32,070 nucleotides of DNA, taken from the NCBI GenBank assembly GCA_016217735.1, contig JACRGQ010000068.1, forward strand, positions 1-32,070. The letters run 5' to 3'. Positions within the stretch are counted from its first letter, which is position 1, and each line of letters opens with the position of its first letter. The position numbers and the translations under genes are program-made. Under the pieces are notes generated by a model. The model ran no database searches. It worked only from the letters and a program-made list of their open reading frames with translations, and was not told the origin of the DNA. This document shows, piece after piece, positions 25,497-32,070 of the stretch. Origin of the DNA: Nitrospinota bacterium. Lineage in GTDB: Bacteria; Nitrospinota_A; UBA7883; JACRGQ01.

Positions 25497-26233
25497 TGGC
25501 AAAAGAAATAATTTTCGGGCGGCACCCGGTGCTGGAAGTGCTGCGGGCGGGCAAGCGCAAAGTGGACGCACTCTTCGTCACCGCCAACGCCGCGGATCGG
25601 CTGGAGGACGTTATCGGCCTCGCCGAAAAAAAGGGTATTCCCGTCAAACACGCCAGCGGGCACCAGCTTGACCAGCGCACGCAGGGGGCGCTGCATCAGG
25701 GGATTTTGGCGGTGACCGACCCGCTCCCGCAACACGACCTTGATTTTTTCATCGACCTCGTGAAATCGAAAAGCGCCACCCCCGTCATCGTGGTGCTGGA
25801 TTCCATCGAAGACCCGCACAACTTCGGGGCGATCATCCGCAGCGCCGAAACATTCGGCATTACGGGCGCGGTTTTTCCCAAAGACCGGAGCTGCGACATC
25901 AACAGCACGGTGGTAAAAACCAGCGCCGGGGCGACGGAGCACATGGATTTTTGCCGCGTCACCAACATCGCCGAAACCCTGCGCCAACTCAAGCGCGAAA
26001 ACTTTTACTGCATCGCGGCGGAAGCGGAGGGCGAAAAGAGCCTATGGGATTTCAAGCCGATTTTCCCGCTCGCCATCGTTGTCGGCAGCGAGGGCAAAGG
26101 GGTGCGGCCGCTGGTGAAAAAAAACTGCGACGAGGTGGTGAGCATCCCGCTGAAGGGGAATATCGGCTCGCTCAACGTCAGCAACGCCGCCGCCGTCTTC
26201 TTCTACGAAATTTCCAAACACCTCGCCCGCTGA
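25496..26233 (+). CDS. rlmB: 23S rRNA 2'-O-ribose methyltransferase, TrmH/RlmB family
   Basis: The 245-residue protein begins AKEIIFGRHPVLEVLRAGKRKVDALFV, an L30e-like substrate-binding domain (1-75). A SPOUT catalytic domain follows, with DSIEDPHNFGAIIRSAETFG (about 103-122), VVGSEGKGVRPLV and IPLKGNIGSLNVSNAAAVFFYE, the three conserved SPOUT blocks with the trefoil knot. RlmB methylates G2251 of 23S rRNA in the peptidyl transferase centre; a related target cannot be excluded. The start overlaps the cysS stop by one base. Last gene of the operon; no clear terminator follows before flagellin. Confidence 0.93.
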   Translation: MAKEIIFGRHPVLEVLRAGKRKVDALFVTANAADRLEDVIGLAEKKGIPVKHASGHQLDQRTQGALHQGILAVTDPLPQHDLDFFIDLVKSKSATPVIVVLDSIEDPHNFGAIIRSAETFGITGAVFPKDRSCDINSTVVKTSAGATEHMDFCRVTNIAETLRQLKRENFYCIAAEAEGEKSLWDFKPIFPLAIVVGSEGKGVRPLVKKNCDEVVSIPLKGNIGSLNVSNAAAVFFYEISKHLAR

Positions 26234-26295
26234 TTCCCGCCAATGGGTTGCTTTTTTGGGGTTTTGCCTTAAACTGTTAGTAGAGGTAAATAACC

Positions 26296-27147
26296 ATGCC
26301 GATGCCGATTAACAGCGCCAGCAACAAAAATATCCTTAACCAGATAGGGAAAACTTCGAACGCCCTCGCCGGAAACCTCGCCAAACTGGCGAGCGGCAAA
26401 CGGATCAACAGCGCCGCCGACGACGCGGCGGGAATGGCCATTTCGGCACAGTTGCAATCAAAGATCGCCTCCACCGATCAGGCAAGCTCCAACATCAGCC
26501 AAGGGGGCGCGATGCTCCGGACCGCCGAAGGGGGTCTGGGACAGATCGGCGACATGCTTTCGCGCGGGCGCGAGCTGGCGGTGCAGGCCGCCAACGGTAC
26601 GCTGAACGACCAGCAACGGCAGGCGATCAACAGCGAGTTCACCAACATCAAGCAGGAGATCGACCGGGTCACGCAGACCACCGAATACAACGGCCAGCAG
26701 CTGCTTACGGGCCAACTGGGGCCGAACGCCCAGAATCCCCCCGTGATTCAGGCGGGAACCAACGCCACTCCCAACGACCGCATCGCCCTGAACCAGATCA
26801 ACGCCTCCGACACCGCGTCGCTCGGCGTAAACAACCTTTCGCTCGATACCGCCGCGAACGCCCAAAACGCGCTGCAGGGAATCGATAACGCCATTTCGTC
26901 CGTGGCGCAAAACCGGGCGGGCATTGGGGCCATGGAAAACCGGCTGCAGGCCGGGGCATCCAACCTGGCGGTATCGAAGGAAAATCTCACCGCCGCCGAT
27001 ACGCAGATCAGCGGCCTCGACTACGCGGCGGAGATATCCTCGATGAAGCAGAATCAGGTGGCGATGCAGGCGGGCCTCAGCGCGCTGAAAAGCGGCCTGA
27101 AAACGCAGGAAAAAATGATCGGCAGCCTGCTGAACACAAAAGGCTGA
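26296..27147 (+). CDS. Flagellin, short form lacking most of the variable domain
   Basis: The 283-residue protein has the flagellin N-terminal D0/D1 helices (NALAGNLAKLASGKRINSAADDAAGMAIS through REIDRV-type coiled coil to about 140) and C-terminal D1/D0 (about 195-283, NRAGIGAMENRLQAGASNL...). Only about 55 residues (145-195, PNAQNPPVIQAGTNATPND...) stand in place of the surface-exposed D2/D3 domains. Flagellin polymerises as the filament after export by the flagellar secretion system. No chaperone or other flagellar gene is nearby. A GAGG precedes the ATG by 9 bp; a second ATG (26302) is possible. I see no convincing sigma-28 or sigma-54 promoter. Confidence 0.93.
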   Translation: MPMPINSASNKNILNQIGKTSNALAGNLAKLASGKRINSAADDAAGMAISAQLQSKIASTDQASSNISQGGAMLRTAEGGLGQIGDMLSRGRELAVQAANGTLNDQQRQAINSEFTNIKQEIDRVTQTTEYNGQQLLTGQLGPNAQNPPVIQAGTNATPNDRIALNQINASDTASLGVNNLSLDTAANAQNALQGIDNAISSVAQNRAGIGAMENRLQAGASNLAVSKENLTAADTQISGLDYAAEISSMKQNQVAMQAGLSALKSGLKTQEKMIGSLLNTKG

Positions 27148-27155
27148 CACTGACA

Positions 27156-27206
27156 GGAGGGGTTAAAAACCTCCCCTTTATCCCCTCCTTCCCACTAAGG
27201 AGGGGA
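27156..27206. terminator. Tandem hairpins between flagellin and the TPR gene
   Basis: The first hairpin is GGAGGGGTT/AACCTCCCC (27156-27176) with loop AAA and one mismatch, followed by only TTTA. The second is a perfect 10-bp stem TCCCCTCCTT/AAGGAGGGGA (27181-27206) around CCCACT. Their place between convergent genes suggests bidirectional termination, but neither has a long T run. Confidence 0.5.
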
Positions 27207-27233
27207 TGATTCCATACATTTTCCGCGCCGCGT

Positions 27234-28091
27234 TCAACGCTCCGGAGCCGCTTCTTTCATCTTTTCATCAATCCGGGCCACCGCCGCCTGATCCTCCGCG
27301 GCCCTGCGTTCAAGGCTGCCGGCGCTGTTCACGGCATAAGCGCGGACATAGAAGTACCGGGCGGCGGGGTAATCCTTCTTCGCCTCATATGCCATGCCGA
27401 TGAGATGCAGCGTTTCGCCGATGGCGGTCACGGCTTCATCCGCCTTATCGAGCGCCAGCGCGCGGTTGAGGTGCGTGAGCGCCGCGTCCGGCGCGCCCGT
27501 TTTTATGAATAGCAGGCCCAAGTTGCCCAGACAGGCCGATTCGGCGGAATTGTCCTTGGCGGAATGCGCCGCGTCCAACGCGGCCATGAAATGTTTTTTA
27601 GCCCCATCCGTATCGCCCTTCGCCATCGCCAGCCTGCCATGGGCGTTCTCCCGTTTCCAGCCGCCGATGCCGGCCGAAACGGCGGCGGCAACCGCCGCTT
27701 CGGCGCGCGGGATGTCTCCCCGCGCCAGCTCGGCCATCGCGCCAGCCAGCGCCGCCTCCGCCGCGAGAGCCTTCAGGTTCTCACGTTCGGCGATCCGCAG
27801 CGCCTGTTCAAAATAATCGGCCGCCAGCGGATAATTCCCCTCCAGCATGCCCGCTTTCCCCATCTTTATGAAGACGGCGGAAACCCCCGGCAGGTTGTCG
27901 GCGCGGCGGTACTCGCGCAGCGCCGCCTCGTACCGCCGCTTCGCGCCGGCCACATTCCCCCGCCGCAAACTTTCATCCCCTTGCCCTTCCTGGCCTTCGG
28001 CGCGGGTGGGGAGCGGCTTGACCGCTTCGGACGAGGCGCAGGCCGCCGCGAAAACCGCCAGCGCCGCGCATGCGATAAACAGCCGTTTCAT
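27234..28091 (-). CDS. TPR-repeat lipoprotein, last gene of the mla operon
   Basis: The 285-residue protein starts MKRLFIACAALAVFAAACASSEA: a short signal with lipobox AAAC and Cys18, so an anchored lipoprotein; with Ala-Ser after the Cys it is probably sent to the outer membrane. The rest is helical TPR-like repeats (AKRRYEAALREYRRADN, NYPLAADYFEQALRIAE, AALTHLNRALALDK, KDYPAARYFYVRAYAVN). GGAGG precedes the ATG at 28091, which overlaps mlaD by 4 bp. Coupling to mlaD suggests a role with lipid transport, but there is no known homologue function I can name. The open frame continuing to 28400 is a shadow. Confidence 0.85.
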   Translation of the reverse strand: MKRLFIACAALAVFAAACASSEAVKPLPTRAEGQEGQGDESLRRGNVAGAKRRYEAALREYRRADNLPGVSAVFIKMGKAGMLEGNYPLAADYFEQALRIAERENLKALAAEAALAGAMAELARGDIPRAEAAVAAAVSAGIGGWKRENAHGRLAMAKGDTDGAKKHFMAALDAAHSAKDNSAESACLGNLGLLFIKTGAPDAALTHLNRALALDKADEAVTAIGETLHLIGMAYEAKKDYPAARYFYVRAYAVNSAGSLERRAAEDQAAVARIDEKMKEAAPER

Positions 28092-29158
28092 TTCCCGCCT
28101 CCGTACACCGCGTCCCGCGCCGCCGGTTCCATCTGGATTTTTTCCTTGTCGGGGGACACCATGTTCTTCACCGGCCAGGAACGCTTGATTCCTTTCACTA
28201 TCGCCAGGGTTTCGTTCAATGTCGTCTCCATGTCGTCCAACAGCGGCGGCACCTTGGCGGAGGTGTGCGACATGTCTTCGGCCATCGAGCCGATGTTCGC
28301 CACGGTCTTTTTCACGGTGGGGGTCATCTCGCGCATATCCAGCAGAAGGTGATCCATGTTTTTCAGCACCTGATTCATGTTTTTTTGCAGATCCGGCCAA
28401 TCGCCGCTGGCGGTCTTCACGTTGCCGCTGATGTCGGCCACGTTATTCATCGTTTCGGGCAGGCGTTTGGCGGCTTCGGCCATCCGTTCGGAAAGCGTGG
28501 TTAACCGGTCGGCCAAACGGTCGAGGCGGTTGTAGAATTCCCCGTTGTCGGTGCTCAGGAATTTGCCCGCGGTCGATTTGCCGTTGCGTATGTTGCTGAT
28601 CACCGCGCCCACATCCCCGATGGCGGCGTTGATGCGCTCATCCGGAAAGCCGGCAAGCACCTTCTCCACGCGGAAGACTATCTTTTCCGCGGCGGCAAGC
28701 ATTGGACTCACGCGATCCATCAGGTTGTCCATGTCAAACAGCCCCTGCGCCGCTATGGTGCCGCCGTCTTTTGCCGGCGGCGCGGACTCGCTGCCGCCGC
28801 GGATGCGTATCTCCTTGATCCCGATCATGCTGGCCGAAGCGATAATGGCCACGGCATCGGCGTGTATTCTGTCCATGTACTGCCGTTCAATCATAAGCGA
28901 AAGTTCCACTTCATCCCGCGCTCCCAGCCTGACGCCGCCCACGCGGCCGATGGCCATGCCGGCGAACACAACCGGCGTACCGGTGTCGATCCCCTGCGCC
29001 GAAGCCACGATGGTCCTCAGCGTGGCCGTCTTCTTGAACAAACCGCGGTTATATCCCCACATCACGAACAAAAACAGCATGACCGCCGCCGGAATGCCGA
29101 TGAACACCGCGATTGCGGCGTTTTTCTGCGCGGGGGTGAGCCGGTGTATGTAATGCAT
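28088..29158 (-). CDS. mlaD: MlaD-type MCE-domain substrate-binding protein
   Basis: The 356-residue protein has an N-terminal membrane anchor (about 14-36, AAIAVFIGIPAAVMLFLFVMW), then an MCE domain (about 45-118, VASAQGIDTGTPVVFAGMAIGRVGGVRLG and EIRIRGG). After it comes a long helical tail (about 140-330) with repeated coiled-coil segments (RLDRLADRLTTLSERMAEAAKRLPETMNNVADISGNVK). MCE proteins form hexameric rings that carry lipids across the periplasm. The tail is longer than in E. coli MlaD and more like the extended MCE proteins that could span the periplasm. It starts immediately after mlaF and overlaps the TPR gene by 4 bp. Confidence 0.9.
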   Translation of the reverse strand: MHYIHRLTPAQKNAAIAVFIGIPAAVMLFLFVMWGYNRGLFKKTATLRTIVASAQGIDTGTPVVFAGMAIGRVGGVRLGARDEVELSLMIERQYMDRIHADAVAIIASASMIGIKEIRIRGGSESAPPAKDGGTIAAQGLFDMDNLMDRVSPMLAAAEKIVFRVEKVLAGFPDERINAAIGDVGAVISNIRNGKSTAGKFLSTDNGEFYNRLDRLADRLTTLSERMAEAAKRLPETMNNVADISGNVKTASGDWPDLQKNMNQVLKNMDHLLLDMREMTPTVKKTVANIGSMAEDMSHTSAKVPPLLDDMETTLNETLAIVKGIKRSWPVKNMVSPDKEKIQMEPAARDAVYGGGK

Positions 29159-29947
29159 CTATTCTTTCTCCGTTTGATCGTCTTTAAAAAGAACTTTGAA
29201 AAATCCGCTGATTTCCCTTTTCTGCCGCTCGGTGTAATTCCGTATCTCCCTGAAAAATTCCCGCGCCGCGCGGTCGGTTGTTTCCAGCCGGCCGGAATGG
29301 GGGATAAGGCGGCGATCCACCAGATAGTAGAAGCTCGCTCCCTCAATAGCCGCCAGAGACGGCGAACAGGTGGTAATCAGCAAAGTCACTCCTTGATCGC
29401 GGAACCGCTTGATCGTCGCCATGACCTGCATGAAACCGGCCGGGTCGATATCCCCCCCGGTCGGCTCGTCCATGACGAGCAGGCGGGGATTTTGGATCGT
29501 GGCGCGGGCCAGCATTGCCAGCTTGGCGTCGTTGGTATTAATCTCGTGCGGGAATCGGTCGGCGATCCCGCCGATGCCGAGCAGTTCCAGCAGGGGGAGC
29601 ACCCGGGCGCGCATCTCGCGCTCCCTCAATCCTTGATGATACGAGAGGGGAAGCCCCACATTGGCCGCGATGTTGAGGTTATCCAGCAGCGTCACATGTT
29701 GCGTCACCATGCCGATGTGCCGGAAATCCCCCTCCTCCGGGCCGTCACCGGCAAACATCCGCCGGCCCATCAAATATACGGCGCCGGCGGTCACGGGAGT
29801 TTTCCCCAGGCAAACATTGATGAAATCGGTCTTCCCCACCATGCGGGAACCGAGTATGACCGCCACACCCCCTTCCGGCAGGTGGAAATTGGCGCCGTTG
29901 AAAGAACCGGCTTCCGAAGTAAAGCTGACGTTTTCAAGGCGTATCAT
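29159..29947 (-). CDS. mlaF: MlaF-type ABC ATPase with degenerate motifs
   Basis: The 262-residue protein shows Walker A GSRMVGKT (33-40), a Q-loop glutamine (Q83) and Walker B LLVMDEPTGGD (156-166). The ABC signature is missing: the place of LSGG reads INTND (136-140). The H-loop histidine is replaced by Cys194 (ITTCSPS). Such an ATPase may be inactive or hydrolyse poorly. The frame could start at TTG 29962, but ATG 29947 overlaps the mlaE stop as ATGA and matches the usual N-terminus (MIRLENVSF), so I chose it. It lies between the permease and MCE genes, so its role is energising or gating lipid transport by the Mla complex. Confidence 0.87.
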   Translation of the reverse strand: MIRLENVSFTSEAGSFNGANFHLPEGGVAVILGSRMVGKTDFINVCLGKTPVTAGAVYLMGRRMFAGDGPEEGDFRHIGMVTQHVTLLDNLNIAANVGLPLSYHQGLREREMRARVLPLLELLGIGGIADRFPHEINTNDAKLAMLARATIQNPRLLVMDEPTGGDIDPAGFMQVMATIKRFRDQGVTLLITTCSPSLAAIEGASFYYLVDRRLIPHSGRLETTDRAAREFFREIRNYTERQKREISGFFKVLFKDDQTEKE

Positions 29948-30936
29948 AACGTCATGTACCAAACGAAGGAGATGATCATATTGATTATGAAACTGGCGAT
30001 AAACGCGGTAACTATTGCTTTGCTGGCCCGTTGGGGTATCTCGGTGGCGGAGGATTTAACGTTGACCCCCTGATGGATGCAGACGAGGGCGACGGTAAAA
30101 CCAAGCACTCCTCCTTTGAGAAGACCGACCAGAAAATCGCCGGCGTGGAGGGAGCCGACGAAAAGGATTATCGTCTTGTTCAGGCTGGCCCCCCTTTGGA
30201 AAGATGAGATGACCAGCCACGAGAAAAACGTCATAACGACGAAATAGCCGTTGAGTATGATTCCCGCCGCGGTGAGACCAATTATGCGCGGGATATAAAA
30301 GTACTGGGCCAAGTCGATCCCCATCGCCGCCAGCGCCTCGTGATGGCGCTTCACCCGCATGTTGCCCAGTTCCACCGTGATGGCGCTGCCGGAGCGCCCC
30401 ACGAGGATGAGCGCCGTGAAAAGCGGGGCGATCTCTTTGACGATGAGGCTGGTGACAATCCCCATGAGAAAGGCGGAAGCCTCGAAACCGGGAGCGTAGG
30501 TCATCATCTGCACCAGCACCACGCCGCCGATAACCACCGCGACCACGCTCACCACCCCCACCGCATCGATACCGGAAAAAATGATCTGGTGGATGGTGAG
30601 GTTTTTTACATACCGGCGGTGATTCCCCTTAAGTGAGCGAAGCCCCAGCCAAAATTCCATGAACAGGTAGGCGAGTTGGCGCCAGAAGGCGAGGCTCGCC
30701 AGCCGTCCCTCCAAATAACGCTCGGTCCGGGTAAGCGCGCGCTCCCCCTCCGCCGGCGCCGCAAGCGGCGCCAACAGTTCCTCATTCACCTGATTCTCCC
30801 TCCGGTTATCCCAGCTATGATAAGTCAGATGAAACGCCAAAAACAGGAGGAAATTTTGGCTCCACTGAAAAATGCGGATAAAAACCCACGGCGGGAAAAA
30901 ACCGCGTGACGGATTATCCCGGTCCGCATCTGGCAA
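29944..30936 (-). CDS. mlaE: MlaE-type lipid transport permease
   Basis: The 330-residue protein has an unusually long N-terminal region (about 1-115, with HLTYHSWDNRRENQVNEELLAPLAAPAEGE) before the permease domain. That domain has about five membrane segments and the conserved motif GRSGSAITVELGNMRVKRHHEALAAMGID (about 205-233). MlaE dimers form the inner-membrane core for MCE-linked phospholipid movement between membranes. It is the first gene of mlaE-mlaF-mlaD-TPR. The shorter GTG and ATG starts inside the N-terminus cannot be excluded; the ATG at 30936 keeps all of the open frame. No MlaB or MlaC gene is present. Confidence 0.88.
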   Translation of the reverse strand: MPDADRDNPSRGFFPPWVFIRIFQWSQNFLLFLAFHLTYHSWDNRRENQVNEELLAPLAAPAEGERALTRTERYLEGRLASLAFWRQLAYLFMEFWLGLRSLKGNHRRYVKNLTIHQIIFSGIDAVGVVSVVAVVIGGVVLVQMMTYAPGFEASAFLMGIVTSLIVKEIAPLFTALILVGRSGSAITVELGNMRVKRHHEALAAMGIDLAQYFYIPRIIGLTAAGIILNGYFVVMTFFSWLVISSFQRGASLNKTIILFVGSLHAGDFLVGLLKGGVLGFTVALVCIHQGVNVKSSATEIPQRASKAIVTAFIASFIINMIISFVWYMTL

Positions 30937-30962
30937 AGCCGGGACAGGTGCGGAACGGCGCT

Positions 30963-31000
30963 AAAATAAAAAAGCCGTCCTCCGCATGGCGGAGGACGGC
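30963..31000 (-). terminator. Rho-independent terminator of the rplM-rpsI operon
   Basis: A perfect 12-bp stem GCCGTCCTCCGC/GCGGAGGACGGC (30974-30985 and 30989-31000) with a 3-base loop is followed on the minus strand by TTTTTTATTTT (complement of 30963-30973). It lies 22 bp beyond the rpsI stop. Confidence 0.92.
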
Positions 31001-31022
31001 ATGGTAAACGGGGATACGCGGT

Positions 31023-31412
31023 TTACCGCTTGGAGAACTGGAACCGCTTGCGCGCGCCCTTCTGGCCGTACTTTTTGCGCTCCTTCATCCGGCTGTCGCG
31101 GGTGAGAAGGCCGGCCTTCTTCAGGGCGCGGCGGAATTCCGGATTCAGCTTGCACAACGCGCGGGATATGGCGTGGCGGACCGCGCCAGCCTGCGAATTG
31201 AGGCCGCTGCCGCGCACGGTGGCGCGCACATCCAGCTTCGCGTCGCTGGCGGCGATCACCAGCGGCTGCTTCACCAGCATTTCGCTGGAAGGGCGCTTGA
31301 AGTATTCATGCAGCCCCTTCTTGTTAACGGTGATCTTGCCGGTGCCGGCCGCCAGCCAGATGCGGGCGGCCGCGGTTTTGCGGCGGCCGGTGGCGTATTG
31401 AGCGTTAGCCAT
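31023..31412 (-). CDS. rpsI: 30S ribosomal protein S9
   Basis: The 129-residue protein begins MANAQYATGRRKTAAARIWLAAGTGKITVNKKGL and ends KKYGQKGARKRFQFSKR, the S9 signature; the basic C-terminal tail reaches the P-site tRNA. GVRHAISRALCKLNPEFRRALKKAGLLTRDSRMKERKK is the C-terminal core. It follows rplM by 3 bp, the usual rplM-rpsI pair, with the ribosome binding site within the rplM end. A strong terminator follows. Confidence 0.97.
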   Translation of the reverse strand: MANAQYATGRRKTAAARIWLAAGTGKITVNKKGLHEYFKRPSSEMLVKQPLVIAASDAKLDVRATVRGSGLNSQAGAVRHAISRALCKLNPEFRRALKKAGLLTRDSRMKERKKYGQKGARKRFQFSKR

Positions 31413-31415
31413 TCG

Positions 31416-31856
31416 TCATATCTCCATTTTTTCCGGTTGTTGCGCGGCGTGCGGATGCTCCGCGCCGGCGAAAATCTTGAGTTTCTTCATGAATTGCGCC
31501 CGCAGCTTGTTGCCCGGCAACATGCCGTGAACCGCTTCCTCGATCACGCGGTCGGGGTGCTTGGCCAGCATTTCCCCGGCGGTGGCGGAGCGGAGGTGTC
31601 CCACCCAGCCGGTGTGGTGGTAGTAAATCTTGTCGGTAAGTTTTTTGCCGGTCAGCTTCACCTTCGCCGCGTTGATGACGATCACATGATCGCCGGTGTC
31701 AACGTGGGAGGTGTAGGTCGGCTTGTCCTTGCCGCGCAGGGCGTTGGCGACCGCGGTGGCTATGCGGCCGAGGGATTTCCCTTCGGCGTCGACAATGCGC
31801 CACTTCTTGTCGCTGTCCTTAAAATCTTCTTTACGTGCAAAATAAGTCGTCTTCAT
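31416..31856 (-). CDS. rplM: 50S ribosomal protein L13
   Basis: The 146-residue protein begins MKTTYFARKEDFKDSDKKWRIVDAEGKSLGRIATAVANALRGKDKPTYTSHVDTGD, the L13 pattern, then the YYHHTGWVGHLRSATAGEMLAKHPDRVIEEAVHGMLPGNKLRAQFMKKLKIFAG block. L13 binds 23S rRNA early in 50S assembly. It is the first gene of the operon and has a near-consensus promoter 31-58 bp upstream. The ribosome binding site (GATGGG) is modest. Confidence 0.97.
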   Translation of the reverse strand: MKTTYFARKEDFKDSDKKWRIVDAEGKSLGRIATAVANALRGKDKPTYTSHVDTGDHVIVINAAKVKLTGKKLTDKIYYHHTGWVGHLRSATAGEMLAKHPDRVIEEAVHGMLPGNKLRAQFMKKLKIFAGAEHPHAAQQPEKMEI

Positions 31857-31886
31857 GTTTAATTTCCCATCTCAAATGAAAAAAGA

Positions 31887-31914
31887 ATTATATAGATTCC
31901 CGTGGGATTGTCAA
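31887..31914 (-). promoter_or_regulatory. Consensus sigma-70 promoter of rplM-rpsI
   Basis: On the minus strand TTGACA (complement of 31909-31914) and TATAAT (complement of 31887-31892) are exact consensus hexamers with a 16-bp spacer. The -10 lies about 30 bp before the rplM ATG. Confidence 0.8.
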
Positions 31915-31936
31915 ACATCTTTTTTGGGGCTGTTGC

Positions 31937-31980
31937 GAGCACATTAACCGTCCGGTGTAGGAGCACATTACCTGTCCGGT
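31937..31980. repeat. Pair of 20-bp direct repeats at the right IS end
   Basis: GAGCACATTAACCGTCCGGT (31937-31956) and the copy at 31961-31980 differ at two positions and are 24 bp apart start to start. They sit 52-71 bp upstream of the transposase start and resemble transposase-binding repeats at an IS end. The outer IS boundary probably lies close to 31930. Confidence 0.6.
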
Positions 31981-32007
31981 TATATAAAACGTCCATGGAG
32001 GCGTTTT

Positions 32008-32070
32008 ATGAGAAAGACGATGTTCGGGCAGGAGGTGTTACTCATGCGATTTCAAGAAGCGCATAGCGGC
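32008..32070 (+). CDS. 5' end of an ISNCY-like transposase, cut by the window edge
   Basis: Twenty-one codons are visible, MRKTMFGQEVLLMRFQEAHSG. This opening (MFGQEVLLMRFEE-type) is the one I know from ISNCY-family transposases, which continue with a helix-turn-helix and a DDE integrase core. The assignment rests on that memory and 21 residues only. GGAGG (31996-32000) precedes the ATG by 7 bp. The window ends before the catalytic domain, so intactness is unknown. Confidence 0.65.
   Translation, partial: MRKTMFGQEVLLMRFQEAHSG

Noticed and set aside
26234-26295. Sigma-54 or sigma-28 promoter for flagellin
   Set aside because: No GG-N10-GC pair with proper spacing and no TAAA-N15-GCCGATAA match were found.

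Overview
The window is chromosomal DNA from a GC-rich, flagellated, diderm (Gram-negative) bacterium. Outer-membrane functions (a Mla-type lipid transport operon, RlpA, several lipoproteins) and a flagellin point to this. So does the rpsF-ssb-rpsR-DUF2232-rplI-dnaB block, an order I associate with deltaproteobacterial or Nitrospinota-type genomes. The phylum is an inference and I cannot fix it. Both edges run into what look like insertion sequences: a truncated minus-strand ORF behind direct repeats at the left, and the first 21 codons of an ISNCY-like transposase at the right. This is what a contig broken at repeats looks like.

Layout. 147-4409: ribosome and replication operon (rpsF, ssb, rpsR, DUF2232 membrane protein, rplI, dnaB), with a candidate promoter and structured leader, closed by a dispersed repeat and terminator. 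4460-5557: alanine racemase. 5685-7259 (minus): CrtI/CrtISO-like FAD oxidoreductase, divergent from a tightly overlapped trio (7356-11715) of ubiE/menG, a Deg-type lipoprotein protease with a probable CTG start, and glnD. 11831-18794 (minus): orphan HyfB-like membrane subunit, class III sirtuin, PAS-GAF histidine kinase and leuS. 18977-19768 (minus): rlpA, flanked and partly overlapped by palindromic repeats. 19890-21888: small accessory region with a DUF4911 protein, an antitoxin/RelE-type toxin pair, an AT-rich DUF6680-like membrane protein and an orphan XRE regulator. 21950-26233: ispF, gltX, cysS and rlmB, almost without spacing. 26296-27147: short flagellin. 27234-30936 (minus): mlaE-mlaF-mlaD-TPR lipoprotein operon. 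31023-31856 (minus): rplM-rpsI, with a near-consensus promoter and a strong terminator.

Most of the window is conserved housekeeping DNA. The unusual content is mainly between genes. At least two families of short double-hairpin elements occur; copies share flanking bases but have covarying stems, and several carry the GTAG tetranucleotide typical of REP sequences. One copy appears to supply the start codon of rlpA. Other points of interest are a Mla ATPase lacking the ABC signature and H-loop histidine, a structured stretch with a perfect Shine-Dalgarno ahead of ispF, an AT-rich gene island, and a sirtuin with a damaged zinc site. I found no CRISPR array, tRNA, rRNA or clear new multi-gene defence system.
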